Assembly: GCA_004296885.1 (NCBI GenBank)
Contig: SCVN01000001.1
Coordinates: 1-64,000 of the forward strand
Direction of reading: 5' to 3'
DNA: 64,000 nucleotides
Origin: Nitrospirota bacterium
GTDB lineage: Bacteria; Nitrospirota; Nitrospiria; Nitrospirales; Nitrospiraceae
The notes beneath the pieces are model-generated. The model worked only from the letters and a program-made list of their open reading frames with translations, was not told the DNA's origin and did no database searches. A program made the position numbers and the translations under genes. The first letter of the stretch is position 1. Each line of letters begins with the position of its first letter. Positions 1 to 8,866 of the stretch are shown here, piece by piece.

Positions 1-246
1 ATGGGGGCCATCATCATGGACGGGGCGGTGATCGGCGAGGACTGCGTGGTGGGGGCCGGGGCGTTGGTCACCGAGGGCACCATCGTGCCGCCCAAGAGCC
101 TGATCCTGGGCTCGCCGGCCAAGGTCAAGCGGTCGGTGACCAAAGAGGAATTGGAGTGGATCAGGGAGTCAGCGGAGAACTATATCCGCTATGCGAAGAC
201 CTATTTGGGGGAACCGCTCAAGTCAAAGCCGGGCTTCCAGCCGTAA
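1..246 (+). CDS. gamma-carbonic anhydrase family protein, C-terminal part
   Basis: This is the C-terminal end of a left-handed beta-helix protein whose start lies before the window. The visible 81 residues contain hexapeptide-type repeats (GAVIGEDCVVGAGALV, GTIVPPKSLILGSPAKVKR) and then a helical tail (TKEELEWIRESAENYIRYAKTYL). That repeat-plus-helix ending is typical of the YrdA/CaiE-like gamma-carbonic anhydrase family, trimeric metal-binding proteins that are often of unproven activity. The metal-binding histidines would lie upstream and cannot be checked. The frame is open from base 1, so the ATG at base 1 is probably internal. It runs toward the convergent rimO gene. Confidence 0.8.
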   Translation: MGAIIMDGAVIGEDCVVGAGALVTEGTIVPPKSLILGSPAKVKRSVTKEELEWIRESAENYIRYAKTYLGEPLKSKPGFQP

Positions 247-289
247 CAACCATATCGCGTCGTTCGTCGCCCGCCAGAAACCTCTCGTT

Positions 290-1738
290 TCACGAGTGCC
301 CCTTCGCGGTCATTGCCGGCATCACAAGAGCCACCGGTGAAGATTTATCAACCGTCGGCGAGCCGGCCACGTGGCCGACAAGATCGTAGGCTGATGCATC
401 CGTAATGGTCGCTTTGACGAACTCTCCCGCTTTGGCCGACCCCTGATTCAAATACACCAGCCCGTCGATTTCAGGCGCCATGCCTTCGTGACGGGAAGCC
501 AGCAGTTGATCCGATTCCTCGGACGGACCTTCCACCAACACCTCGACCGTGCGCCCGAGCAGCGCTTGGCTCTTCTTGAGCGCAATGCCTTCCTGCAAGT
601 TGAGCAGTTCGGCCCGACGTTCGTCCATGAGTTGCCTGTCGAGCTTCCCATTCATCTCGACGGCGGACGTGTCTTCCTCGTCGGAATAGAGGAACACGGC
701 CACCCGCTCGAAGGCCATGTCCTGCACATACTGCTTCAGCTCGTCATAGGCTGCGTCGGTTTCACCGGGAAACCCCACGATGAACGCCGTCCGAAACGTG
801 AGCCCCGGAATCCGTTTCCTGAGCCGTTCCACCAGCGCCGTAATCGAAGCCTTGTCCCCCAACCGGTGCATGCGCTTCAGCATCGCATCGTTGATGTGCT
901 GGAGCGGCATGTCGATATACTTGGCGATCTTTTCCTCCCCGGCGTAGAGCGAAATCAATTCGTCGTTCATCTGCTGGGGATAGAGATAGAAGGGCCTGAT
1001 CCATCGCAGCCCGTTCACCTTGACCAACCCGCGCAGGAGCTGCGTCAACCCCTGCCTGAGCCCCAGATCCACCCCATAGTTGACCGTGTCCTGGGAGATC
1101 AGGTTGATCTCCTTCACTCCTTCATCGGCGAGCCGCTGGGCCTCCGCCACGATGGACTCCACGGGCCGGCTCCGCTGTTTGCCCCGCATGAGGGGGATGG
1201 CGCAGAAGGCGCAATTGCGATTGCAGCCCTCGGCGATCTTGATATAGGCCATGTGCGGCTTGTCCAGCCGGAGTCGGGGGGTCCGTTCATCGTAGAGATA
1301 GGGAGGCGGGGAGAAAAAGAGCCCTTGCCGCTTGCGGCCCGGCTTGAGCAACGTCTGGGTGATCTCGGCGATCCGGCCGATCTCGCCGGTCCCGACCACT
1401 CCGTCCAACTCAGGTAGTTCCTTCAGCAGCTCGCCTTGGTACCGCTGCGCCAGGCAGCCGGCGGCGATCAGCACCCGGCAGGAGCCGGTTTTCTTCAGAT
1501 GCCCATGCTCGATGATCGCATTGATGGATTCCTGCTTGGCTTCTTCGATAAACCCGCAGGTGTTGACGATGACGACCTCGGCCTCGGCTGGATCGGGGGT
1601 CAGGACAAACCCCTTCGCCACCAGCGAGCCGAGCATGACTTCCGCGTCCACCTGGTTTTTGGTGCATCCCAGGTTGACAAAGCCGATGCGCGTCTTGCCG
1701 GATTCCGAGAGAAGGGGCAATGGTTTGCGAGTGGCCAT
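290..1738 (-). CDS. rimO: ribosomal protein S12 methylthiotransferase RimO
   Basis: RimO is a radical-SAM enzyme that adds a methylthio group to an aspartate of ribosomal protein S12. The 482-residue product has the N-terminal methylthiotransferase domain with the signature VNLGCTKNQVDAE (Cys25), further cysteines in VNTCGF and AAGCLAQRY, then the radical-SAM cluster motif GCNRNCAFC near residue 172, and a C-terminal TRAM-like region. The LGCTKNQVDAE and MRGKQRSRP signatures fit RimO better than MiaB. The frame extends to 1825, but the ATG at 1738 starts MATRKPLP just before the family core and lies a few bases after a good promoter, so I chose it. It appears to be a single-gene transcript. 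Confidence 0.95.
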   Translation of the reverse strand: MATRKPLPLLSESGKTRIGFVNLGCTKNQVDAEVMLGSLVAKGFVLTPDPAEAEVVIVNTCGFIEEAKQESINAIIEHGHLKKTGSCRVLIAAGCLAQRYQGELLKELPELDGVVGTGEIGRIAEITQTLLKPGRKRQGLFFSPPPYLYDERTPRLRLDKPHMAYIKIAEGCNRNCAFCAIPLMRGKQRSRPVESIVAEAQRLADEGVKEINLISQDTVNYGVDLGLRQGLTQLLRGLVKVNGLRWIRPFYLYPQQMNDELISLYAGEEKIAKYIDMPLQHINDAMLKRMHRLGDKASITALVERLRKRIPGLTFRTAFIVGFPGETDAAYDELKQYVQDMAFERVAVFLYSDEEDTSAVEMNGKLDRQLMDERRAELLNLQEGIALKKSQALLGRTVEVLVEGPSEESDQLLASRHEGMAPEIDGLVYLNQGSAKAGEFVKATITDASAYDLVGHVAGSPTVDKSSPVALVMPAMTAKGHS

Positions 1739-1747
1739 ACGCAAGAC

Positions 1748-1777
1748 AGTGTACGGGTCGGTTGAAGGGGCTGTCAA
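1748..1777 (-). promoter_or_regulatory. sigma-70-type promoter of rimO (leaderless)
   Basis: On the minus strand TTGACA (1777-1772) and TACACT (1753-1748) are 18 bp apart. The rimO ATG (1738) is only 9 bases after the -10 box, so the transcript would start at or within two or three bases of the start codon, and no Shine-Dalgarno is present. Position and match are seen; use is inferred. Confidence 0.65.
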
Positions 1778-1861
1778 CACAGCGAAGGGGCTACATAGAG
1801 AGACAGGAAAGCAATTTTCGCTCACTCAAGCAAATGGCCCCGAGCAGCCATAATGGGCTGT

Positions 1862-1987
1862 GCAGGATGTTCAAAATGGCCACCCAGCGAGGCCGCAGCA
1901 AGCGAGAAACCGAGGCGTACTTTTTATCGTACGGTGAGGTTTTGAGCGATGCGAGAACAAAGCTGGAGGCCTTTTTCAACATCCTGC
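1862..1987. repeat. interspersed palindrome-ended repeat, copy 1
   Basis: A 126-bp element whose ends are inverted repeats: GCAGGATGTTCAAAATGGCC at the left and GGCCTTTTTCAACATCCTGC at the right. The right 31 bp (AAAGCTGGAGGCC onward) match copy 2 at 20097-20128 almost exactly, while the cores differ. It abuts the stop codon of the methyltransferase-like gene and probably works as a terminator hairpin. It may be a MITE- or REP-like mobile sequence. Confidence 0.8.
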
Positions 1988-2682
1988 TAACGAGTTCCAA
2001 TGCGGATCAGACAGACCGGATCGCCCACCAGCGCCGTGGGATAATCTGTTTCCTCCACCGAGCCGGATACCTTGTGGCGGCTGCACCAATCCTCAATCCA
2101 GGGAATCTCTTCGACCGATGTGGTGACCAGCCCAGGCCGCTTGAGCTTCCTCAGACAGGCATCGGTCAGGCTCCTGACGATTGTCCGTTCGCGCGCAAAA
2201 CGCGACGCATCGAACGTCGCCGGGTTGGCCCGGCCATAAGAAAGCGCGGCCAGCTCGGGAAATCGCTCCGGATCGTTCAACACGCTCACCACCCACAGAT
2301 GGTCGAATCGGCCTGCAGCCTTGCCGCCATCCTGCGCCGAAATGCGGAATGGCAAGCCGGCACAGGCGCGATTCAACAAGCGGACTTCCTTCGCCCTGAG
2401 ATTACACGCCGTGACTTCGCGCCCGAGTTCCATCGTTTCCATGGCGAGCAGGGGAATCTCCGCCACCCCGGCGCCGACGTACAGGCTCCGCCCCTTCGGT
2501 TTCAGGCGACCCAGCAGCACCTCCGCCATCTTGATCCCGAGTTTCCGGCAGGGCTCGCGCTTCGCCTTCCAGAAAGCCGCTCCCCCTTCGTCGCAGTAGA
2601 TCGGGCCCAGTTTCACATAGTCCAAGCGCCTGAAGACTGCCGCAATGGCTCTTGTGGTATCGGATGTCAGCTGCTTCTTCAT
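1987..2682 (-). CDS. methyltransferase-like protein of unknown function
   Basis: A 231-residue soluble protein that I do not recognise as a named family. Around residues 60-90 it has a glycine-rich strand-loop (SLYVGAGVAEIPLL) followed by a stretch (VTACNLRAKEVRLLN) that resembles motifs I and II of class I SAM-dependent methyltransferases; the DHLWVVSVLND region could be the later strand. A rigorous fold assignment is not possible by eye. The start was set at 2682 because its ATG overlaps the TGA of the M28 peptidase gene (ATGA), which implies translational coupling; the long upstream frame is a shadow of that gene. It is the last gene of the trmFO operon, and a palindromic repeat follows directly. 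Confidence 0.6.
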   Translation of the reverse strand: MKKQLTSDTTRAIAAVFRRLDYVKLGPIYCDEGGAAFWKAKREPCRKLGIKMAEVLLGRLKPKGRSLYVGAGVAEIPLLAMETMELGREVTACNLRAKEVRLLNRACAGLPFRISAQDGGKAAGRFDHLWVVSVLNDPERFPELAALSYGRANPATFDASRFARERTIVRSLTDACLRKLKRPGLVTTSVEEIPWIEDWCSRHKVSGSVEETDYPTALVGDPVCLIRIGTR

Positions 2683-3545
2683 GGGGCAGGCTGCTCCTTG
2701 ATGGTTGCGAGCCGGACCGTTGCAGCCGCGAGACAATCTACCACCAGCTCCATAAAGGCAAAGTCCAAGGTCTCGATGGTATCCGTGGGCCGGTGGTAGT
2801 GGGGATTGCGGAAATCGGCCGTGTCGGTGAGCATGACAGCCGGATAGTCCTCGTCCCAGAAGGCCGCATGGTCGCTGCGCCTGCTGTCGGGAAGCTGCTC
2901 CCCTCGCCCCGGCACCAGAAGTGGAACGGTTTTCAGCTCCGGGACGAGCCCCTTGGCCGCTTGCGCAAGCGCCGTCACCAGATGGGCGGCCGCTTCGTTC
3001 CCGATGACGCCGAGGAAATCGCCCGTGGTCGGAACCGGGATGGGTACGCCCGGTGGAATCCTCTGCGAGCCGGGCTCGGCGCTGGCATAGCCCATACATT
3101 CCAGCGCGATCATCCCCTGAATCGGCTGGTTCGTCGTCCGCAGATGAGCCGCATAGGCCCGGCTGCCGAGCAGGTTCTCTTCCTCCAGACAAAAGCCGAT
3201 GAACTGCACATCGTGAATCAGCGGGCGATGCTTGAGGCTCCTGGCCGTTTCCAGCAGCACGGCCAGGCCGCTGGCATTGTCGTCCGCGCCCGGCGAACCA
3301 ATGACCGTGTCATAATGGGCCGCGATGAGAAGCGGAGCCGCCGACGCGTCCGTTCCCGTGAGCGTGGCGATCACGTTGCGGAAGGTCCTGCCATAGGCGG
3401 CGAAGGGGTGGCCGGTCACGATCAGCCCCAGGCTCCGGAACTGGTCGACGAGGTACTGGTCTGCTTGCGCGAGTGTAGCCGGGGAAGAAACAGGGTGCCG
3501 TTCACCGACGAGCGCCATCACATGTTCGCGGAGGCGATCCTGCAC
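2679..3545 (-). CDS. M28 family zinc metallopeptidase
   Basis: A 288-residue aminopeptidase-type enzyme of the M28 family (co-catalytic two-zinc peptidases). Visible ligands and catalytic residues in order: AHYDT (His, Asp), GADDNASG (bridging Asp), CLEEEN (general-base Glu and zinc Glu), and a late His in HYHRPTDT; SDHAAFW is also typical of the fold. No signal peptide is seen, so it is probably cytoplasmic. The frame is open to 3608, overlapping argB, but a GTG at 3545 lies five bases after the argB stop and starts just before the conserved N-terminal helix, so it is preferred. ATG 3608 cannot be excluded. It overlaps the next gene by 4 nt. Confidence 0.8.
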   Translation of the reverse strand: MQDRLREHVMALVGERHPVSSPATLAQADQYLVDQFRSLGLIVTGHPFAAYGRTFRNVIATLTGTDASAAPLLIAAHYDTVIGSPGADDNASGLAVLLETARSLKHRPLIHDVQFIGFCLEEENLLGSRAYAAHLRTTNQPIQGMIALECMGYASAEPGSQRIPPGVPIPVPTTGDFLGVIGNEAAAHLVTALAQAAKGLVPELKTVPLLVPGRGEQLPDSRRSDHAAFWDEDYPAVMLTDTADFRNPHYHRPTDTIETLDFAFMELVVDCLAAATVRLATIKEQPAP

Positions 3546-3549
3546 GATG

Positions 3550-4443
3550 CTAGGAGACGATCTCGGTGCCGATCCCCCGATCGGTGAAGATCTCCAGCAA
3601 GATCGCATGCGGCATGCGCCCGTCGATGATGTGGGCTTTTTGAACCCCGCCGTCCAGCGCGGCCAGGCAGGATTGGACTTTCGGCAACATGCCCTCGCTG
3701 ATCGTGCCCTTCTTCACCATCTTCTGCATGTCCTTGCGCGACAGGGTGGACACGTGGCTGCCCTTGGCGTTGCGGATGCCCTTCACGTCGGTCAACACGA
3801 GCAGTTTTTCCGCCTTGAGCGCCGCCGCGATGGCGCCGGCGACCAGGTCCGCGTTGATATTGTAGGTGTTTCCCGCGCGGTCTGCGCCGATCGGGGCGAT
3901 GACGGGGATAAAGCTCTCCTGTTGCAGCTTTTCGATCAGGCGCGGATTGACCGACTGGACCTCGCCCACGAGCCCGAAGTCGCCGTCTTCCTCTCCGTCA
4001 GGCTCCGTGCCGAGGCTTTCCGCCCAGGCCTTGACCGTAAGCGGCTTGGCCATGATCATGCCGCCGTCCTTGCCGGTCAGCCCGACGGCCCGGCCGCCGT
4101 GCTGGTTCAGCAGGTTGACGATTTCCTTGTTGATCTTTCCGCCCAGGACCATCTCCACGACCTCCATCGTGGCCCGGTCGGTGACCCGCACGCCCTGGCG
4201 GAACTTGGCCTCGATGCCGAGGTGGTCCAGCATCTGATTGATCTGCGGGCCGCCCCCGTGCACGATCACCGGATTGAGGCCCACGTACTTCATCAGCACC
4301 ACGTCCTGCGCGAAGCCGTCCTTGAGCTGGTCGTCCGTCATGGCCTTGCCGCCATACTTGATGACGACGGTCTTGCCGGCGAAGGTCCGGATGTAGGGAA
4401 GGGCCTCGATCAGGACATTGGCCTTCTTGATCAGTTTGTTCAT
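3550..4443 (-). CDS. argB: acetylglutamate kinase
   Basis: ArgB phosphorylates N-acetyl-L-glutamate with ATP, the second step of arginine synthesis. The 297-residue protein has the amino-acid-kinase signatures: TVVIKYGGKAM near residue 30, the substrate loop VIVHGGGPQIN, GLTGKDGGM, and the C-terminal NINADLVAGAIAAAL segment with LLVLTDVKGI. The length is normal for the family. An arginine-sensitive form usually carries an N-terminal helix; the first 20 residues (NKLIKKANVLIEALPYIRTF) fit that type, so feedback inhibition by arginine is likely but inferred. It sits 29 bp after hslU and just before the M28 peptidase gene in the same operon. Confidence 0.96.
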   Translation of the reverse strand: MNKLIKKANVLIEALPYIRTFAGKTVVIKYGGKAMTDDQLKDGFAQDVVLMKYVGLNPVIVHGGGPQINQMLDHLGIEAKFRQGVRVTDRATMEVVEMVLGGKINKEIVNLLNQHGGRAVGLTGKDGGMIMAKPLTVKAWAESLGTEPDGEEDGDFGLVGEVQSVNPRLIEKLQQESFIPVIAPIGADRAGNTYNINADLVAGAIAAALKAEKLLVLTDVKGIRNAKGSHVSTLSRKDMQKMVKKGTISEGMLPKVQSCLAALDGGVQKAHIIDGRMPHAILLEIFTDRGIGTEIVS

Positions 4444-4472
4444 ACGTCGCTCCGCTCCTCAGCTATCAGCTC

Positions 4473-5885
4473 TTACAGAATAAACCGGCTCAAATCCTCG
4501 GCCTTCGCGATCTCGCGCAGCCGGTCCTTCACATAAGCGGCATCGATCAGAATCGCTCGCTCGACCACGTCGGGAGCCTCGAACAACACCTGCTCCAGCA
4601 GCCGCTCCATAATCGTGAACAGCCGGCGGGCTCCGATGTTTTCCGTCCGGTCGTTCACCTGGACGGCGGTGGCGGCAATCTCCTCTAGTCCGTCCTTGGT
4701 AAAGTCCACGGTCACTCCCTCCGTGTCGAGCAAGGCCCGATACTGGGTGATGAGCGCGCCGCGCGGCTCGGTCAGAATGCGGACCAAATCGTCTTTGGTC
4801 AAGGCCGTCAGCTCGACCCGGATCGGAAACCGGCCCTGGAGCTCCGGAATCAAATCCGATGGCTTGGCCACGTGAAACGCCCCGGCCGCGATGAACAGGA
4901 TGTGATCGGTGCGGACCGGGCCGTATTTCGTGTTGACGGTGGACCCCTCCACGATCGGCAGCAGGTCCCGCTGCACCCCCTCGCGCGACACGTCCGGGCC
5001 GGCCATCTTCTCCCGTCCGGCGATCTTGTCGATCTCGTCCAGAAACACGATGCCGGTTTCTTCCACCTTGGCGACGGCGTCGCGCACGACCTCGTCCATG
5101 TCGATCAACTTCTGGGCTTCCTCCTGCGTCAGATGCTTCAACGCATCGGGCACCTTCATCAGGCGTTTCTTTTTCTTCCCCGGAAACAGCCCGCCCAGCA
5201 TCTCGCGCAATCCGCCTTCCAGCTCCTCCATCCCGCCCACGTTGGAGATCACGCCGATGGGCAGCCCCCGCTCCTTGACCTCCAGCTCGAGGGAACGATG
5301 GTCCAGCTTGCCTTCGCGGAGCTGCAAACGCAGCTTCGATCGGGTGGCGTCGTAGGATTCATTCACCGGGGCCCCGTCGGCCCCCTGGTCGTCCGGCGCG
5401 CCGAAAGAAGCCTTGGCGCTCGGCGGCGGCAGGAGAAGATCCAGTAACCGCTCCTCCGCCTGCTGCTCGGCCTTCTGCTGCACCTGCTCTTGATGCGCGG
5501 CCTTGACAAGGCTCACCGCCTGTTCGGTCAGATCGCGGATGATGGACTCCACGTCGCGCCCGACGTAGCCGACCTCGGTGAACTTCGAGGCTTCCACCTT
5601 GATGAACGGGGCCTGGGCCAGCTTGGCCAGGCGCCGCGCGATCTCGGTCTTGCCCACGCCGGTCGGGCCGATCATGATGATGTTCTTGGGAATGACTTCG
5701 TCCCGCAGTTCGGGAGTGAGCTGCTGCCGCCGCCAGCGATTGCGCAGGGCGATGGCCACCATGCGCTTGGCGTCCCGCTGGCCGATGACGTAGCGGTCCA
5801 ATTCGGCCACGATCTGGCGCGGCGTCAGGTTATCCAGCCCCGCCTGTGTGTGCGTCAGCTCGACCATGCCCGGCTCGCCCTTCAC
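4473..5885 (-). CDS. hslU: ATP-dependent protease ATPase subunit HslU
   Basis: HslU is the AAA+ unfoldase that feeds proteins into the HslV peptidase. The 470-residue product has [17 protein letters not shown] at the N terminus, Walker [10 protein letters not shown] near residue 74, the pore loop [12 protein letters not shown], an inserted I-domain (residues about 115-250, charged and proline-rich), Walker B VFLDEIDK, and the C-terminal RFIL tail that docks into HslV. The ORF begins with a GTG that overlaps the hslV stop (GTGA); an ATG at 5867 is an alternative start, seven residues in. Gene order and overlap show co-translation with hslV. Confidence 0.95.
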   Translation of the reverse strand: MKGEPGMVELTHTQAGLDNLTPRQIVAELDRYVIGQRDAKRMVAIALRNRWRRQQLTPELRDEVIPKNIIMIGPTGVGKTEIARRLAKLAQAPFIKVEASKFTEVGYVGRDVESIIRDLTEQAVSLVKAAHQEQVQQKAEQQAEERLLDLLLPPPSAKASFGAPDDQGADGAPVNESYDATRSKLRLQLREGKLDHRSLELEVKERGLPIGVISNVGGMEELEGGLREMLGGLFPGKKKKRLMKVPDALKHLTQEEAQKLIDMDEVVRDAVAKVEETGIVFLDEIDKIAGREKMAGPDVSREGVQRDLLPIVEGSTVNTKYGPVRTDHILFIAAGAFHVAKPSDLIPELQGRFPIRVELTALTKDDLVRILTEPRGALITQYRALLDTEGVTVDFTKDGLEEIAATAVQVNDRTENIGARRLFTIMERLLEQVLFEAPDVVERAILIDAAYVKDRLREIAKAEDLSRFIL

Positions 5886-6418
5886 GGCGTGAGTTCTTCC
5901 ATGACCAGTTGCTGGTTCGTGTAGATGTCGATGTCGCCCGCGATCTTCATGGACTCCTCGACCACCGCCCGCGCATCCAGGTTCGAATGGCGGAGGAGGG
6001 CCCGCGCGGCAGCCAGGGCATAGGGACCGCCGGAGCCGATCGCCAGAATGCCGTCTTCCGGCTCCACCACGTCCCCCGTGCCGGAGATGACGAAGGAATG
6101 CTCCAAATCCGCCACCGCGAGCAGGGCTTCCAGCCGGCGGAGCACCCGGTCGGTCCGCCAGTCCTTCGCCAGCTCGACCGCGGCGCGGGTCAGGTTGCCC
6201 CGATGCTCCTCCAGCTTGGCTTCGAACTTCTCGAACAGGGTAAAGGCGTCCGCCGTCGCCCCGGCAAAGCCGGCCAGAATCTGATCGTGGTGCAGACGGC
6301 GCAGCTTGCGCGCATTGTGCTTCATGACCGTGGTGCCGACCGTCACCTGCCCGTCCGACCCCATGGCCACGCGGCGGTCCCGCCGGACGCAGAGAATCGT
6401 CGTGGAGCGAATCTTCAT
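5882..6418 (-). CDS. hslV: ATP-dependent protease peptidase subunit HslV
   Basis: HslV is the proteasome-like threonine peptidase of the HslVU complex. The 178-residue protein begins [16 protein letters not shown]; the catalytic threonine is the first or second Thr (residue 6 or 7), so a short propeptide of about five residues must be removed. The motifs [37 protein letters not shown] and the C-terminal EELTP are those of HslV. Its ATG overlaps the xerC stop by 4 nt (ATGA) and its own stop overlaps the hslU GTG, so the three genes are tightly coupled. Confidence 0.95.
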   Translation of the reverse strand: MKIRSTTILCVRRDRRVAMGSDGQVTVGTTVMKHNARKLRRLHHDQILAGFAGATADAFTLFEKFEAKLEEHRGNLTRAAVELAKDWRTDRVLRRLEALLAVADLEHSFVISGTGDVVEPEDGILAIGSGGPYALAAARALLRHSNLDARAVVEESMKIAGDIDIYTNQQLVMEELTP

Positions 6419-7365
6419 GATGCCGCGCCCTTGTCCGATGCGCCGGTCGGCCGCTTGGCCCGCGGGTGGGCCCGGTCGTAGACCGCCATCAACTGATCCG
6501 TCGCCAGATGCGTATACTTTTGCGTCGTGCCCAGCGACGCATGGCCCAGCATCTCCTGAATGGCGCGCAAATCGGCCCCTTCATCCAGCAGATGCGTGGC
6601 GAACGAATGGCGGAGCGCGTGCGGGCTGACGCGGCCGCTGACCAGCAGGCTGGAATACTTGCCGACGATCCGCTCGACACTGCGCGCCGTCAGGCGTCCG
6701 CCCCGATGGTTGCGGAACACCGGGGTCGCCAGTTGCGCCGAGGGCTTGCCGGCAACGGCCTTCAGCGGCAGGCTCGCCTGATACTCCTTCACGCTTTCGA
6801 CGGCCACCTCGCCGATCGGCACGATGCGCTCCTTGCGACCTTTGCCCCTGAGCCGGACCAGCCCGTCGCCCATGTTCAGGTCCTCCAGATTCATCCCGAC
6901 GAGTTCGCTCACCCTGGCGCCCGTCGAATAGAGCGTTTCCAGAATCGCGCGGTCCCGCAAGGACAGAAGGGTGTTCCCCTCCGGCAACTCCATCAGCGCG
7001 TCGGCATCGTCCTTGGTCAGGACCCGCGGCAGATATTGGGGCTGCTTCGGAGTCCGGACCTCCTCGGCCGGATTGCGTCCGACCAAGCCTTCTCGGGCCA
7101 AAAACCGGTAGCAGCTCCGCAGCGCCGCCAGCTTGCGCGCCAACGAGGATTTCTTTTCGCCTTTGCGGTCCAGCCAGGCCAGGTAACTCCGAATCAGCAG
7201 CGGGTCCACCTGGTCCGGCGCAAGCGGGGAGGCCAAGGCGGCGCGGGGCTCGTTCGCGAACGAGAGGAACTGGCGGAGGTCCGACCGGTAGCCGCGAATC
7301 GTTTCGCGGGACGCGCCCTGCTCCACGTCGAGAAACGTCAGGAAAGCCCGGATCGCTGCTTCCAT
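6415..7365 (-). CDS. xerC: tyrosine recombinase XerC
   Basis: XerC works with XerD at dif to resolve chromosome dimers. The 316-residue protein has the N-terminal SAM-like core-binding domain (residues 1-90) and the catalytic domain with the R-H-R-H-Y set visible as [11 protein letters not shown] (Arg), [11 protein letters not shown] (His, Arg), [13 protein letters not shown] (His and the Tyr nucleophile). It lies between trmFO and hslV, the gene order known from Bacillus and other phyla, which supports a housekeeping XerC rather than a phage integrase. Its start overlaps the end of trmFO by 28 nt. Confidence 0.93.
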   Translation of the reverse strand: MEAAIRAFLTFLDVEQGASRETIRGYRSDLRQFLSFANEPRAALASPLAPDQVDPLLIRSYLAWLDRKGEKKSSLARKLAALRSCYRFLAREGLVGRNPAEEVRTPKQPQYLPRVLTKDDADALMELPEGNTLLSLRDRAILETLYSTGARVSELVGMNLEDLNMGDGLVRLRGKGRKERIVPIGEVAVESVKEYQASLPLKAVAGKPSAQLATPVFRNHRGGRLTARSVERIVGKYSSLLVSGRVSPHALRHSFATHLLDEGADLRAIQEMLGHASLGTTQKYTHLATDQLMAVYDRAHPRAKRPTGASDKGAAS

Positions 7366-8654
7366 GCCTCGAGATCCTCCAGCGCACGCTGGCCGATCTT
7401 CCGCCGCTTCTGCTCCTTGTCCCGGATGTTGCCGGCCAGGGGTGGAAACAGACCGAAATTCGTGTTGATCGGTTGAAAGTGCCGGGGGTCCGTCGTCGTA
7501 ATGTAGGTCAGCAAACTCCCATGCGCCGTCGTGGGCGGAGGCGTGACCAAGGGCAGTCCGGCCAGCCCACGAGCCGCGTTGATCCCGGCCAGCCCGCCCA
7601 TGGCCGCCGACTCGGTATAGCCCTCTACACCCACGAGTTGGCCCGCGAAGAAGGCCGTGCCCCGCACCTTCAACTGCAACGTGTCCTGCAAAAGCTGGGG
7701 CGAATTGATGAACGTGTTGCGGTGCAAACTGCCCAATCGTAAAAACTCGGCGTTTTCCAGCCCTGGGATCATGCGGAACACCCGACGCTGCTCCGGGTAG
7801 GTGAGCTTGGTCTGAAATCCCACCATGTTATAGCAGGTGCCATGGACATTCTCCGGCCGCAACTGCACGACCGCGTGAGGCCGCTTGCCGGTCTTGGGAT
7901 CTTCCAGCCCCACCGGTTTCAAGGGGCCGAACAACATGGTTTGCTTGCCCCGCTCCGCCATCACTTCGATCGGGATGCAGCCTTCGAAATAGGGCACTTT
8001 CTCGAAGTCCTTGGGCTGGACTTTTTCCGCCTTGATCATGGCGTCGTAGAAGGCCCCGTACGTCGCCTCGTCCATCGGGCAGTTCAGGTAATCCGCCGTG
8101 CCCTTGTCGTAGCGCGAGGCGCGGAAGACCTTGTCCATGTCGATGGAGTCTGCGTCGATGATCGGGGAGATCGCGTCGAAAAAATACAAGTGCTTGGTAT
8201 GGGTCAGCTCGCGGATGGCGTTGGCCAGAGCATCCGACGTGAGCGGGCCCGTCGCCAGGATGCAGAGGCAGTCGGTCGGAATCTCCTTGATCTCCTCGCG
8301 GAGAATCCGGACGTTCGGATGGCTTTCCAGCACCTGGGTGATTTTCTGCGAGAACTGGTCGCGATCCACGGCCAGCGCCGAACCGGCCGGCACGCGGACT
8401 TCGTCCGCCACCCGGATCACGAGCGAATTGAGGCGGCGCATCTCCTCTTTGAGGATGCCGGGCGCGTTCAGGATGTCGGTGGAGCCGAGCGAGTTGGAGC
8501 AGACCAGTTCGGCCAGGTAGCCGGTCTTATGGGCCTGGGTGGACTCCTTGGGGCGCATTTCGTAGAGCGTGACCTTGGCGCCATGATTGGCCGCCTGCCA
8601 GGCCGCCTCTGACCCGGCCAGGCCACCCCCGATGATGACGATGTCGTCGCGCAT
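7338..8654 (-). CDS. trmFO: methylenetetrahydrofolate-tRNA-(uracil-5-)-methyltransferase TrmFO
   Basis: TrmFO makes 5-methyluridine at position 54 of tRNA with methylenetetrahydrofolate and FAD. The 438-residue flavoprotein starts [20 protein letters not shown], a dinucleotide-binding motif, followed by [17 protein letters not shown], the [14 protein letters not shown] region and the C-terminal [20 protein letters not shown] motif that binds FAD. GidA/MnmG is related but longer and lacks these signatures. It is the first gene of a seven-gene operon. A GGAGAAGC ribosome-binding site precedes the ATG, and a strong promoter lies about 30 bp upstream. Confidence 0.95.
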   Translation of the reverse strand: MRDDIVIIGGGLAGSEAAWQAANHGAKVTLYEMRPKESTQAHKTGYLAELVCSNSLGSTDILNAPGILKEEMRRLNSLVIRVADEVRVPAGSALAVDRDQFSQKITQVLESHPNVRILREEIKEIPTDCLCILATGPLTSDALANAIRELTHTKHLYFFDAISPIIDADSIDMDKVFRASRYDKGTADYLNCPMDEATYGAFYDAMIKAEKVQPKDFEKVPYFEGCIPIEVMAERGKQTMLFGPLKPVGLEDPKTGKRPHAVVQLRPENVHGTCYNMVGFQTKLTYPEQRRVFRMIPGLENAEFLRLGSLHRNTFINSPQLLQDTLQLKVRGTAFFAGQLVGVEGYTESAAMGGLAGINAARGLAGLPLVTPPPTTAHGSLLTYITTTDPRHFQPINTNFGLFPPLAGNIRDKEQKRRKIGQRALEDLEAWKQRSGLS

Positions 8655-8683
8655 GCTTCTCCAATTTGCTCCGTGAAAATCGC

Positions 8684-8712
8684 ATTGTACGGGCCACCCT
8701 AGGGGGAGTCAA
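8684..8712 (-). promoter_or_regulatory. sigma-70-type promoter of the trmFO operon
   Basis: TTGACT (8712-8707) and TACAAT (8689-8684) are separated by exactly 17 bp on the minus strand. Start of transcription is expected near 8677, giving a leader of about 23 nt before the trmFO ATG. Confidence 0.75.
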
Positions 8713-8866
8713 GCCAACCGGACCGGCTCAAGAGAGCCGCAAAATTATCGGTCGGCGCGGGGAAAGGGCTGGTCGTTGCGGGCTATTGCGAAGAGCAATG
8801 GCAGTATCTACTGTGCGTGTGGATCGGGCGTTCCGGTGAAGGGGAGAAGCGAGCAGCGGACCTTGT

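Noticed and set aside
6415-7365. XerC as integrase of a mobile element or cassette array
   Set aside because: It sits between trmFO and hslV in the housekeeping order with overlaps, which points to the chromosomal dimer-resolution enzyme.
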